Shown here: positions 39,723 through 51,526 of the stretch, one piece after another | Layout of the letters: each line of letters opens with the position of its first letter | Position numbering within the stretch: position 1 is the stretch's first letter | DNA from: Endomychus coccineus | Lineage: Eukaryota > Arthropoda > Insecta > Coleoptera > Endomychidae | DNA: 64,000 bases | Reading direction: 5' to 3' | Assembly (NCBI GenBank): GCA_958510875.1 | Contig: OY294069.1 | Location: 161,633,111 to 161,697,110, forward strand | Position numbers and translations under genes: made by a program | Notes under the pieces: model-generated | Told to the model about the DNA's origin: nothing | The model's input: the letters and a program-made list of their open reading frames with translations, nothing else | Databases searched by the model: none

Positions 39723-40680
39723 TGACTACATGAAAGAGAAACCTATTATGTTCGAAGCCAGTAGTGCAATGTGGGACAGGAGATAGGCATTCGTATGTTT
39801 CTTGAAGGTTTGGAGGTTATAGGCATAAGAAAAGACCTCACTGCGCTAAGAGTTTCACAACTTCGCTGTTCGATAAAAACTGGAGTCTCGTAGGAAGAGC
39901 TTCGACAGATCACGAGTTTGATAGTGAAGTGGTGATTAGTATAAGCTCATCTAGTCTGCCTATCTGGAATCTCCCGTGGTGGAACAACATACAAGATTTG
40001 TGACGAGGGAGGGAGTGATCTTCCACTTTTCTACGATGTTGTAGAGAAGTCAATGAAATCGTAAGTGTACTAGAATTCAAAAGCATCAGTGCATGTTTGA
40101 GATCCGAACTCCAAACAAGTGAACAGTACTCCAGGGAAGGTCGAATCTGCGCTTTGTAGATTCTAAGAAGCTGCTGGGAAGTAGGAAGTAGGAAGTAGCC
40201 CGCGGTATGGAATAGAAAACAAAGTTTTTGTGGAGCGGGTTTTGCAATGGACCTCACATGATCGTCCCATGAGAGGGTAGTGTTGGTGGTGATTCCGAGT
40301 ATTGTTATGGAAGACTTCATAGGACTAGTTGTATCTGACATAGTCATACTAGCGATTGTGAGATCTGCTTTCCTGGAGAAGACGTAAACTTGAGTTTTGC
40401 TTGCACTAATTTCTACTAGATTGTCAGATTTCAAAATTTCTGCCAGATCTCCATTGTTTGCATCAACCTGTCTCTTTCTCGCTCCTCCGGCTTCCTCGGA
40501 TGGTATAGGGTCTCTAGATGAGAAAGCGGTATGGAGTAAACCATCATCTGCAAAGCTGTGGACGGGCAGGTGGTCACTTCTAGCAGATCGGTTATATGGA
40601 GCAGATACAAAGCTCATGCCAAGACACATCCCTGTGGAACACCAGCGTCGATATCAATTGTATTAGAGGATACTCTGTCA
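39723..40680 (-). mobile_element. CR1-type LINE, RT C-terminal half and 3' UTR
   Basis: The ORF 40629-39910 (239 codons) reads VHSFADDGLLHTAFSS (palm FADD), then DNLVEISASKTQVYVFSRKA, ITILGITTNTTLSWDDHVRS, IYKAQIRPSLEYCSLVWSSD and LQHRRKVEDHSLPRHK. These are RT motifs and thumb in normal order for CR1-like elements. The 3' region (39910-39723) matches 31793-32040 and 48226-48420, ending TGTAGTCAAA. The 5' half is absent. This is the longest open piece of LINE ORF in the window apart from 24190-23063. Confidence 0.8.
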
Positions 40681-41555
40681 ACCACCTCATGGAGTGATCT
40701 ATCTGTGAGAAAACTCGACAGTAAGCGACAAAGTTGAGGCGGCAAACCAGATGATGAAAGTTTTGGCTTTGTACCAGACTCGGTCAAATGTTTTGGAATT
40801 ATACAATGATACAGTTAGAGATTTTCCATGTTTTTCAATGGATTTTTATCAAACATGTATTACGTAGGCAAGCAGGTCTCCTGTTTTCTAAAATAACTAG
40901 CGTAACTTTTTTTATTAATAGGTTTCTTCAATTTCCCAGATAATATCACTAGTTATTCGTGAAATATAGCTTTCTCTCGAATAAATAATTTTGATTATTT
41001 ACACCTTCTTTAATATTATTGATTTTAAGCTGAATTAACAACAAAAATTGTTCTAAAATGTTAATATTTCACCCTTATTCGATGATTTTACTACAATCGT
41101 CTAGTCTTGAGTGTTTCCCAATATATAAATCCGAAAAGTAGATACAGTACTGTTGAATTATGCATAGTAGTTAAATTAAAAATGCGGGACCTCCAATACT
41201 CAATTATAAACTTACATACCGTAGGAACCTGCTATTATGACTAAAAATCGTTCAGCTAGATTAAACTAATTACAGTCATAGAATATAGGAAAATAAATAT
41301 TAGTGATACGAGAATTGTTGAGGAATTAATTACTAATTAGTTAATGTTCTTTTGAATTCTTGTTGATATTTTTGTTCTCTTGTTCCTAGAAAATAGCATA
41401 ATACACATTATGAGTGACCATGTCTTCATTATAAGCTAATTATTGATTACATAGACGGGTTTATTCATTTGATAAAATCGCATACAGAACTAAAGTTCAC
41501 AATATGAATTGAAGCTGCAAAGGAATAGGACTGCTCCCCAGTCCTAATCTTAAAT
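40681..41555. other. Intergenic DNA with scraps of LINE and a local repeat
   Basis: 40681-40800 still looks like upstream LINE RT sequence on minus but is too broken to read. 40910-40990 repeats 39420-39500. The rest is AT-rich and featureless. Confidence 0.45.
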
Positions 41556-41559
41556 CTGA

Positions 41560-42335
41560 ATTTTTCAAACGATCTTACTCATATGAAGTTATTACACTAA
41601 AAGAGTTTACTACTCTAATGGTGGCTACTTGGTAGCTGAAAGATTAAGTGAAAAGGCTCTATGTATCATAGAGTTGTAAGCTGATGAATTGTCAATAGTT
41701 GTATCTATCAATGTAGGTTTTCTATAAATTTTGAAAGTAATGATAATATTATGGTGTGTGAGGGTAACGTCTAGGAAAGTTATTTTGTTAGCTTTTCCAG
41801 TTTCTAAAGTGAACTTAATGTTAGGATGAATATTATTAATGAAGAATAAGAAAACATTCAATTGTCGTAATGTAGCTTTGAAGAAAGATAAAACATCATC
41901 TACATATCTAAACCAACAATGAATACGTTTTTAGCTAGAGGGGAACTCATTATAGTTTCTTCAATATAAGACATAAAAATATCTGCCAAAAGAAGACTTA
42001 ATGTGGATTTCATAGCTAATCCATTATTTTGTTTGAAAAACTCTATTAATTAACAATAATTTTGGCTAAGGCAAAGATCACAAGCTTGTTTTATCTGGGA
42101 TACGGGATTTACATGTGATTCTTCCAAAATGCTATATTGTACCATAAATAGCCAAGATTATTCATATATTCATACATCAGTATCATTTGAAGGTGACACG
42201 CTAGTGTCGAAACTATAGTTAAGATTTGTTTCTGTAATATATGTGATAAAAAACAAAGTAAAAGTGATATGTTTTATTATATCAATATGATGAGTTATCA
42301 CAAAGTAATGGCTTCCACCATTGAATTTAATTTAG
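41560..42335. mobile_element. Rearranged Penelope-like element
   Basis: The minus-strand ORF 41861-41625 reads INNIHPNIKFTLETGKANKI, TFLDVTLTHH, YRKPTLIDTTIDNSSAYNSM and IHRAFS, the RT thumb that in the copy at 61234 continues directly. Here it is cut at about 41636 by plus-oriented terminal sequence with a degenerate hammerhead (41610-41640). Upstream on minus (41862-42160), degraded RT core is visible. 42166-42335 is again a plus-oriented terminus, including AATGGCTTCCACCAT as near 61150. Confidence 0.65.
42181..42225 (+). ncRNA. Hammerhead-like motif, degenerate
   Basis: Plus strand: AUCAU, then UUGAAGG in place of CUGANGA, an extra U, stem II GACAC-GCUA-GUGUC, GAAA, stem III ACU-AU-AGU, U, AAGAU. 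Stem II and III are perfect but two core bases are changed. A related, more decayed form (GGCAC-UUCG-GUGUU-GAAA-CUAUAGU) is at about 62090-62118. Confidence 0.4.
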
Positions 42336-43698
42336 AATTAATGCCGACAAATTGTTTCTCCACATTGTGACATTTTCAAAACTAGGAGTTATCAACTTAA
42401 TTTTCGTGTAAATTTGATTCTTCAACTTCCCAAAATTATTATTTGTAATTGTTGGGGAATGGGTTAATTTTGAAGATTATTGGTAAATAGAAAACTATCA
42501 ATTCGTCGTGACTACGTGTAAATTGATTCAAATTTGATAGTAAAATGTGAATAAATCAATATAAACTGGTGATTCATTCACGATTTACTACACAAAACTG
42601 ATAATCAAGAGTCCATGGAGTTCCAGATAAAAATTAATAGATGTAAGAAAAAATCGTATTCAATGGAGCATCGAACAAACTATGACTAATAGCTGATCAA
42701 GTTTGTTGAAGAACTTCCAGAAGAATTGAAAGGTAATGCGTTTCAAAAAGCGATATGACTGAATGGTTCCTTGGCCATTTTTTTCTCTTTGAAGCCACTT
42801 GAAATTTTCAAATCCTAATGCAACCCTGTAGTTTTGAGTGGGTGGTAATAACCTGAACAGTATTTAACTCATAATATTACAAACAATCAACAAAATATTG
42901 TAAAATACTGAAAATAGGATTTTGAAGCCGTAAAATAACTATTTTATATATTAATAAAATACTGGTCAGTATGAATTAGCTGGTGATAAATCTGCAAATG
43001 TACAGTAAGAATCAATAAATGGCCAATATTCAATAGTCGGTAATACATTTAGAAAATCAAATAACCTCTCAACCTATAGTATTCTCAAAAAGATATAAAA
43101 ATTTAACGAACTAATCTGCAATAACGTTGCCGCTTTGAGTTTTCTGCATGTGTACAAGGTCAACGAAAATCAATCAGTTACAAAACAAATGTTCAAATAA
43201 CCTACTAACCTATTGTTCCCAAAAATATACAAAAATTCAACAAACTAACCTGGGTTTTGAGCGCGGGTTTTACAGCATGGGCTATAATCGTTGATGCAGT
43301 GACAACCCTGAATTTGGTTTATTAATTCGTACTAACCGATTGTTAACCTTATTGACAATCTATTATTTCACCGACGGTTTAATAATGTTACATGCTGATT
43401 ATTAATATTATCGACCATTCCATATTTTAATGATAATTTATTAATTCAATCATTTTTTATCTTACTATTATTTTCACCGACCATTCATCAATTAAACCGG
43501 TATATTTATTAGTAGAAAATAAAATTATTACCACCCAATTTTCATTGCAGATTCAATTCATCTTCGCTATCACGATCATTTTTATTTAGCTTAATAACAA
43601 GTAGATCTATCTTATTAGTAAATGAAAAATAGGAATCTTCGATACTCAAGCTCCAACTTCATACAAGAATGCTATCTATAAGTTTTCTGATAATTGAT
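42336..43698. other. Intergenic DNA without recognised features
   Basis: AT-rich. GGGTTTTGAGCGCGGGTTT at 43253-43271 echoes the GGGTTTTGAGCGCGG phrase of the Helentron 5' end, but the rest of that end is absent. Confidence 0.45.
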
Positions 43699-43706
43699 GT
43701 TACAAC

Positions 43707-45156
43707 CAGTGGCGGCTCCTCGAAGGAGGCTAATGATCATTCTCCATTTTATTTCCTGTTTCTCCGATAATTCTTTAAATTTTACAATTAATTCCCCGTT
43801 CTCAGTAGCTATTTTTAATCTGGCAACAGTGGCCGGAGGCTAGATTCTCTATATATCTCAAATGCTAAATACGTGTGGTCAACACAGTTGCCATTTTTCT
43901 AACCAGTTCAATTCACAAATAGGGTAAAACAGCGAATATGGCAACACTCTATGTAGGCTAGCTTCACGTACGCGCCCGGCGGTCGTATGAAATACGATTA
44001 CTTGCCGCCGCTGCAAACTGCGACACGTCCTCTGTCAGTCGTTGTTTTTGTTTCGTGAAGCGATGTATGGTTAAGTTATAATTTATCTGTTCGGTAAGTT
44101 ATTAACAAAGAGTTCTTTGGTTATTAAGCGTTAAAATGAGTAGTGGTTTAGTTGCTGAAAAGATTAGTGATGACAGGTATGTTTCAAAATCGATCATTAA
44201 ATACTGATAATTGTAAAACGTATTTATGGTTAACGGGATCTGAGGTACACAATAAATTATATTGCTGATCTGATACAACTTCATGTTGGGGGCACTCGGG
44301 TTATGATGATTTGAAAAATTTAGCTCGTGGTATAGACAGACATGAAAAATCGCAGGAACATATCACATCGAGTATTAAGTTTAAATTAACCGGTAAACAG
44401 AATATTGTTAAAGGAGGAAAACATATAATTTGGTAGACAAGAAACTACATTATGAACACTTTTTTTATGAAATTTCAGATACTATTAAAGGTCAAATTGA
44501 GATTCGATTTTCCGATTTACATAAATTGAAGGTTTTTGTATAACTTAGTTCTAAAATATAAATTTTTTGATAAAATAACACTGCACAATGAATTATGCGT
44601 TATATACTCGGATGGAGATATTTTACGCCAGTACGACATTCACGCCGATATGATAAAATATATGATAGACAATGATTTGCAACAAGTTTTACCTCAGTTT
44701 TATAAACTACTTTGTTTGACAGTCACCATTCCTGTCACGTCGGCATCGGTGGAGAGATCCTTTCTTACTGTCAAACGAATTAAAACTTACATGCCAAATA
44801 CAATGGGCCAAAATCGTTTATACAATGTTAGTTTAATATCTATTGAAAAAGATTTAGTAAAACACTTAAAACAAAATGATACATTTTTTGATAATATTAT
44901 TGATCATTTTTCGCAAACTAAAGACCGTAGAATTCCGTTAACATATAAAAAAAACTAATAGAATTAATAAAAAAAAAACAAAATATGAAAAATTTCAAAA
45001 AAAAAGAAAAAATATTAAAAATCCAAAAAAAATAAAAGACAAAAAAGTAGCTGGTACGGTCGCTGTGCAAAGGTTAAAAGGCTGTGAATAGAGTATATTT
45101 TTACAAAAACGTTTTATGTCCAGCCTCCTCTCTCAAAAATTCACGAGCCGCCACTG
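43707..45156 (+). mobile_element. hAT transposon, internally deleted, with perfect 8-bp TSD
   Basis: The left end CAGTGGCGGCTCCTCGAAG and the inverted right end CAGTGGCGGCTCGTGAATT are flanked by identical GTTACAAC (43699-43706 and 45157-45164). Plus-strand coding pieces: a TTF-type zinc-finger scrap GYDDLKNLARGIDRHEKSQE (about 44298-44357) and the C-terminal ORF 44536-44958. The central catalytic region is missing. A perfect target duplication suggests a fairly young insertion. Confidence 0.9.
44536..44958 (+). pseudogene. hAT transposase C-terminal dimerisation domain
   Basis: The 140-codon open stretch includes PQFYKLLCLTVTIPVTSASV, ERSFLTVKRIKTYMPNTMGQ and NRLYNVSLISIEKDLV, the classic hAT C-terminal domain, with a tail DRRIPLTYKKN. 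The catalytic domain upstream is deleted, so it cannot act alone. Part of the element at 43707-45156. Confidence 0.85.
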
Positions 45157-45164
45157 GTTACAAC

Positions 45165-47590
45165 ACTTCTGCTTTCTGCTATATCATTCGATTTTACTTG
45201 ATGCCTCTTTTGACCGATTGGATTAAAAATACACTAATAGGTGGAAGGAGAAAAACCGTTTGCTCTAAATCCGCATTAATAGTATCGTCACTGATTGTGT
45301 TTTGACCAATCCAGTGCCGGAGGAAGCTTCAAATGTAGCAGAAGCTGAGGAAAATTCACTAGCAACAGCCCTCAATCCCTAATGCCATATACATTATTAT
45401 TATGAGATAATTAATATTTATTATGTTGATAATTGATGAAACTCAATTACATACCGAAGGTTGATTAAAAGCAGTAAAATTTGTGTTATATCTATTCCTT
45501 TCATCCATCAATAGTAGCGTTTACATTGAACATGTTACAACTTACCTCGCAACTAAAAGAATTGTTTTTTCGTTTTCTCATTCACCTTGATTACTCTTAT
45601 CAATTTTTATGTTTGGTTCACATGTTGACTATTTTTGACATATGCTAGGTAACGTAAACACTGTTAAAACCCTCTTCATTTTAGGATGAATATGTATAAA
45701 TTCATGCATTTCAATTTGAAATATCTCATCATTCATTTATATATATTTAGTATACATTTTTATCATTCAAATACTGCTATGAATGTTTTATTCCATCTAT
45801 TTTTGAATTTAAATCATGTTTTAATTAATCTTATTCATTACCCGCAAATACTTTAATTATATAGGCTACGATAGCCTCATCAATATTATCTAGAATATAT
45901 TATTGGATTTATACAATAATACACAGTAAACAAAATTGGTATTGAAAAAATGAATATTTAATATTCTTTAATTAGGTTGCCCTAGTATGATCTGATTTGA
46001 GAATATTCCGAATAAATATGAAGATAGATATTTTTTTAAATAAATATTTAAATTTCTTGAATGTCGTATGACAATGCATATAAACTCCTAGATGACATTT
46101 TCATGTCAGAAAGAACAATATTCATCGAATTATTCCGATTGTAATTGTTTATATTGATTTTTCATGTAATACCAATAATTCGTAATCAGCGTCTCCAATA
46201 ATCTCATGGATGCGATTTCAGCTTAAAATAATGAATATTCATTATGCATCTCAATTACTATTTATAATGAACCTTTTTTATTCTGAATGGACAATGCATG
46301 TAAATTTATTACATGTATCTTTGATGATGATGCATGTAGTATTAAGTTGATGGATATACTATAGTGATTCTTCCTTATCAGATGATCAGAATATATATAC
46401 GGTAATTAAAGGAATGTTTTGAATATTTAAAATTGAAACTACACTTCAAAACACAGAAGTTCAAAGTGTAATCTCGGTTTTAAGACCTTTTCCTTAATTA
46501 TATTATGAATTTACATAAGACATTTGATCATATATTATTACCATCATTATAATAATCATGTTGTTTGAATGCAGAAATGGCATCAGAATATCTTTCACGT
46601 TTCATATCCACTTTTTTTCAATATTCCCACTGGTAAAACATTTTTATTTGTCTGAATTAGACAAACAAATATATCTTGGAATCGGTATCAATGTTTTATT
46701 GTAAATAAAAGTATTGTAAAAAATATCAGGTAAATACGCTAAATATAAATGTCAACTATAATAATTGACCATCAATAAAGAAATTAATAAACACAATATT
46801 TCAGATCGAATTGGTATGGTCTATGTTTCTAAAATGCACCTACCTTCTTCGTTATCAAATTAATATAATAGTAATCGAACACGCGAGAGACTCAGAAGTG
46901 TATCAAGTAGAACTTACAAATGAACAACAACAACAACAAAAGACTTACTAGTAACTATATTTACGTATTTGGTTGCAAACCGGAATGATATGTATAGGAT
47001 ATACCCAAGTCTGTACCATAAGGTTAAAAAACATTCTGAGTTGATGTTATTGGAATACTAAACACCTAAGCAAAAACAGCTGATTAACGTTTTTCAATGG
47101 TCAGATTACTTCATAAGTTATTAATGTTAGGTGGGGTTATTTTAAAGATTATTCTCTTCCGAGATATAAGATTATAAACTGCTCTTCATAAGTGAGGAAC
47201 CTACCTTAGAATTGCATTCGGCAGAAGGAGGTACACTACTGAAGGTGAAGGTAGGCCTTTGAAACTGAAATATGAATGGGAATTTGGAAGACCTTGAACC
47301 TCTTAACTCTAAGCTAAATTAATTATGAACTTTGATTATTGTGGGACCTTTTTATGAAAACAGAAGTCCATTACAATAATTGAGGGACTATTTTATGAGA
47401 ACAGAATTTCTTCACAACAAATTAAATATAGAAAAAAAATCATGGTTTAGGCGTTTACTCAGTGTTAAATCATTTTAACTTTCGAAAGTTGGAGAATTGG
47501 AAACAATTATATCTCCAAATATTAGAAATTAATCTGAATGTGGTTCAAATTGAGGAATGGAACAAACAATGGTTTTGGTGGGAGTTTATT
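45165..47590. other. Long AT-rich intergenic stretch without recognised features
   Basis: No ORF above about 70 codons with any recognisable content; no termini or clear repeats. From about 47280 rightward it grades into a decayed Penelope fragment. Confidence 0.5.
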
Positions 47591-47599
47591 TACAAAATT

Positions 47600-47960
47600 T
47601 TTGACATGTTGTGAATCATAGGTATCGATTTGATCATTTTGTGTTATGGTATTATTGTTTTTTTGAATGTTCGAGAAATTTCTATAGATTCTAGAATATT
47701 GATTTTATGTCCTTTTTCTTGAATCTTTAAAATACCGGGATTAAGGATGAAATTGTAATTATGTTCCAATAGATGATTCCCTTTTTTGAACTTTAACTTC
47801 TCAAATATTCTTGAAGCTTTACACTGAAACTGAATCTAGATTGTTCTATGTACAAAGCATCACACCTCATTCTGTAAGCCACAGATTTTTAGAATTTACC
47901 TTTTTTAGATTTTTATAAATTATTGATATATGAGAACGGATTATTTGGTGCTTTAAAGGC
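47600..47960 (-). mobile_element. Penelope-like fragment, GIY-YIG C-terminal region
   Basis: On minus, RIFEKLKFKKGNHLLEHNYN and ILKIQEKGHKINILESIEIS (about 47810-47685) fit the C-terminal part after GIY-YIG in Penelope elements (E-HNY...LK-Q-KG-K-N-LE-IEI). The rest of the element is missing or unreadable. Confidence 0.5.
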
Positions 47961-48225
47961 TTGGTTTTTATTCTGGTTTTTAAGAAATTGACATATTTTT
48001 TTGCGAGTGTTCACCTTACCTGAATATGTTAGACAAGGGAAATTTGATTTGGTAATATTATCAATCTGTAAATTAGGTATAGGGCTTTTTGATTAAGATT
48101 ATTTTGAAGTATTTTATTTATTATATTTACACAACCGTTACTTTCAACAATATCTAGGATTATTTTTAATTGTAAATTGATATTAACTAATCTATATATC
48201 CTAGTGTTATTTTTTTATACTTTGA

Positions 48226-48680
48226 CTACAGGAGGGGGAAACCTATAATGTTCGAAGAGCATCGTGTGAGCCAGTGATGGAATGTTGAGAGAGGAGATAG
48301 GCTTTCGAATTTTTCTTCAAGGTTTGGACGTTATAGGCATAGGGAAAGATCTCACTAGAGTTCCACAACTTCTAGTCTTGTAGCAAGAAGTTCGGCAGGT
48401 CTCGAGCTTGACAATGAAGGGATGAATAGTTTGAGCTCGTCTAGTTCACCTATCTAGAATATCTCGAGGTGGAACAACAGACGAGATTTCTGATTAACAC
48501 CAAACAAGAAAATATCTATAGAGAAGGGAGATATCTCTCACCTTTCTACGATGTTCTAGACAGGTCAATGTACTCGTAAGTATTAGATCATCAACCAAAC
48601 GAATTGCTCTCTTCTGGATATAATCTAAGAGCTTCAGCTTATGCCGGCATACTTGTGTCAACAGTAAGCCTGTAAGAAGT
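48226..48680 (-). mobile_element. CR1-type LINE 3' end
   Basis: Collinear with 39723-40100: shared TTTGACTACA end, GATAGGC[TA]TTCG, AAGGTTTGGA, GAGCTTGA..AATGAA and CTTTCTACGATGTT blocks. Only the RT tail and 3' UTR remain. Confidence 0.65.
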
Positions 48681-49048
48681 GTGAAGGAAAGTTATATGTC
48701 AGTAAAACCAAAAAATCTACAGTTTTTTCATAATTCGCCGTCTGTTTCGGTTATACATTATTACTAGGCATTAGCAGGTATACCATTAATAGGGTAGGGC
48801 CACAACTGTCTCACTTAAATTTTATAATTATTCGAAAAATTAACAGAGGGCCGCAAATGTATCGGGGTCGCAAATGTACAAGTCCGTATCTGTCCTGGAT
48901 GCCTTGCCTGGGCATCAGTGTATTCTGTATACCTACTCAAATAAATTAATAAATAAGGCACTTTATAAAGCAAACAACTAAATCATGTGATTTTATTTCA
49001 GAACAATATTATAAAATAAATATTATTTCATATCCTATCACACTAATA
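48681..49048. other. Intergenic DNA without recognised features
   Basis: A short A-rich run near 48935 (CAAATAAATTAATAAATAA) could be a LINE tail; otherwise nothing. Confidence 0.4.
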
Positions 49049-49349
49049 GTTCAGTCAATAAGCTGGGGAATTTGGCCGTCTTTCTAAAAAAAGCAGGGCG
49101 TCATATCGGAAAAATTGTTTTTGCATGATGTTCAGTGGCCGACGTGGATCATTCGTAAGGGTTGGGCTAAGCTGCTGTGGCCTCCTATTCACCCCTGAAC
49201 TCTAAATTAACCCATTTTCCCTTCCTTTTTTAAGAAAACCTGAAAAGAAAATCTTTCCACGTCATTGAAATTATCGTGTGATGAGTCGACATGGGAATTT
49301 TCGTGGTCGCTGATTACGAATTTGATAATTAGAAGTTGAAAAATATCAT

Positions 49350-49860
49350 TTCCTGTGTAAAAATTTTTTTTCCATGTAATTTATTGATTGTCGTGTTGAT
49401 TAGCATTTGTGTTTTCTATGTGCACGTTAAATTACAAAAATTAAAAGTAAAAGTAAAAAATAACAATTGTTTGAAAATCCCGGAAAAATGGAAGAAAATT
49501 ACAAGGAAAAACACCGTGACGTCATTGAAATTATGGTGTGATAAGTCGCTATAAGAGTTTTTTTGGTTGATGACTAGGATTTTGACATCAAAAACGTTTG
49601 AAATAACATTAGGACTAATGTTATTTTCAAACGTTCAATTCGTAATCATCCCCCAAAAAAGTCATATAGGTAGCTACTAATCACACGATAATTCCAATGA
49701 CGTTAGAGTGTTTTTCCTTGTAATTTTCTTTCATTTTTCCAGAATTATCAAACAATTTTCTTACATTAGTTCTAATTTCTGTAATCTAACATGCAAATCG
49801 AAAACACAAATGCTAATCAACACGACGCTCAGAAAATTACATTAAAAAAAAAGACTAATA
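49350..49860. repeat. About 250-bp-arm palindrome
   Basis: Sequence to the right of about 49605 is the inverse of that to the left, with mismatches. The centre is AACATTAGGACTAATGTT flanked by CGTTTGAAAATAAC-like arms. Landmarks: AATCAACACGACG at about 49816 against the inverse at about 49390. Could form a very large cruciform or dsRNA when transcribed. Confidence 0.7.
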
Positions 49861-49862
49861 AT

Positions 49863-50972
49863 AAAAAAAACCATGTGGCACTCGGGGACTGCCGCGGTAA
49901 AGCTATTGCATAGCATTTTTTATCAACTTATGCAATTATAATTATTTATTTATTTTTTATTTATGCAGTATTTTTTTTCTTTGATATTAATTCAAGTTTC
50001 TTCTTTGATATTAATTCAAGTAACACTTTTTGAGCGTGGAGACCGATAAGAAAACAATTTTTTTTCTTTTATTGAATAAATGAGAAGTTAATATCGTTTA
50101 AAATATTTTTATTATCTTACAATACATGTAGGTTATTCAAGAATTTTTATCATTGAAACTATAGGTTTATGGTAACTGAAATAAGAAACATAAGTTTGAG
50201 ACTTGATATCCTCTAAATATCTGGAAAATACCGCGTCAATGGTGGTCCCATATTTTGTTGTGGATTCTTGTGGATCATTATTCATTTTCAAATTCAATTT
50301 CTCTGATTTTTTATAAGCGGAGTTGATGTTGAAATCGCCAGCCAAGGTAAGTGGAAATTTATTACCATTTGTACCAAGTATTTCCGACCCTTCTTCAGTG
50401 TACTCCAGTAAAGTGCGATGAATAAAATGCTCTACCTCGTCCAATTTTGGATTCGGATAAATGTAAATTGCTACCATGACTATGTGTAGGCCATTTCTAA
50501 GTTTGCATAAGCACGCACAAGTATCTCCAACAAATGAGCGCCTAACATTAACATCGCTAACGTGTGCAATATTTATTTCAATATTCGGGGTCATAATATT
50601 AGTAACATTATTATTTTGGTAAATCGCTACCCCACCTTTTGGAACAGTATCTACAACAGTATATATACCTACATGTATACTTACGGGGCGCACATGCGGT
50701 GAGTGTGGCATTATAAAGATATGATAGATACCTAAACACCTATCTACTTTCTCACAAACAGCTGCTTACGTATTCGTCCGATTTCGGAGCAGCTCGTCTC
50801 GATCCGTGCGAGCTTCGTACAGTCGTACCATATACATACACGTTAAGCGAACGCTCGGCCGAGCTACATGGTAGGCGGAGCGGGGGAGTGTTAGGTTTTA
50901 TTTTCGTTACGGAATTTCTTGATTCGGTCGCCGCGCTCAAAACCCGCGATAAAAGCTATATGCAATAGCTTA
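49863..50972 (-). mobile_element. Helentron (Helitron relative), internally deleted
   Basis: The minus-strand 5' end begins AAGCTATTGCATATAGC after a T run. Near the 3' end, the reverse complement ATGCAATAGCTTTACC recurs (about 49917), followed by CCGCGG and a short hairpin GGCA-GTCCCCGAG-TGCC, then CCATGG and T's. Paired subterminal inverted repeats plus a 3' hairpin and insertion between T's are Helentron traits. It keeps a C-terminal endonuclease ORF (50711-50133) but no Rep or helicase. Its 5' end matches 15296-15490. Confidence 0.75.
50133..50711 (-). CDS. Helentron C-terminal APE-like endonuclease domain (remnant ORF)
   Basis: Open for 192 codons. It contains PKGGVAIYQNNNVTNIMT, MVAIYIYPNPKLDEVEHFIH, PLTLAGDFNINSAYKK (the GDFN motif of exonuclease-endonuclease-phosphatase folds), TTIDAVFSRYLEDI and YFSYHKPIV with the terminal S-x-H-x-P motif. 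Such domains sit at the C-terminus of Helentron Rep-helicase proteins. Upstream Rep and helicase parts are deleted, so the ORF start is arbitrary and it is probably not expressed as a working protein, but this stretch carries no stop, which suggests a recent deletion derivative. Confidence 0.75.
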   Translation of the reverse strand: MPHSPHVRPVSIHVGIYTVVDTVPKGGVAIYQNNNVTNIMTPNIEINIAHVSDVNVRRSFVGDTCACLCKLRNGLHIVMVAIYIYPNPKLDEVEHFIHRTLLEYTEEGSEILGTNGNKFPLTLAGDFNINSAYKKSEKLNLKMNNDPQESTTKYGTTIDAVFSRYLEDIKSQTYVSYFSYHKPIVSMIKILE

Positions 50973-51526
50973 AAAAAATTTCTTCTTTTTCCCGGAAAAA
51001 GATATTTATCAACTTTTTGATCATCAAATTCGTAATTAGCGACCACCAAAACCTTTATGGCGACTTATCACACAATAATTTCAATGACCTGGACAGACTT
51101 TTTTTCAGGTTTTCCACAGTTTTCAGCAAAAGTTCCTGGTTTTGGTCTACTTTGGATCGAAATTTGCAACTGCCAACATCTTTTATGCATAAAACTATAA
51201 TCGCGTGAAAAACGAGCAATTTTGTATGAAAATTACGAAATTTCCCTGATTATCCGCCCCTCGGATTCGTATTCAGCGACTCAAGAAACCTACTAGGACC
51301 CATTTTGGATGCTTAATTTTCATTTTATATAAATAAAAAATTATCTTAAAAATGGGGGTGAAAGTAGGGTTAATTTGTTGTTTAAGGGTGAATGAGAGGC
51401 CACAGCAGCTTAGCTCAACCCGTACGAATGATTCACGTTGGCCACAGAACATCATGCAAAAAGAATCTTTTTGATACGATGCCCTGCTATTTTTTTAGAA
51501 GGTTCTCCTGTTTATTGACTGGACTA

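Larger units (their letters stand above)
49049..51524. mobile_element. Foldback element with long TIRs, carrying a nested Helentron
   Basis: The ends are GTTCAGTCAATAAG and, inverted, GTCCAGTCAATAAAC, flanked by TA. The arms (from 49049 and from 51524 inwards) match for hundreds of bases, for example TTTTTGCATGATGTTC and CTAAGCTGCTGTGGCCTC. The left arm lacks about 200 bp present in the right arm. The inner left part is itself palindromic around 49605 (arms about 49350-49600 and 49607-49860). The right arm includes GGATTCGTATTCAGCGAC (51251-51268), the module also found in the foldback at 29847. A Helentron occupies about 49863-50972. Confidence 0.8.

Noticed and set aside
49336..49554. Plus-strand 72-codon ORF with a hydrophobic start
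   Set aside because: It lies inside one arm of a long palindrome of a foldback element; the other arm does not preserve it.
50752..50940. Minus-strand 62-codon ORF upstream of the Helentron endonuclease
   Set aside because: It lies in the non-coding Helentron 5' end that is also present, without this ORF, at 15296-15490.
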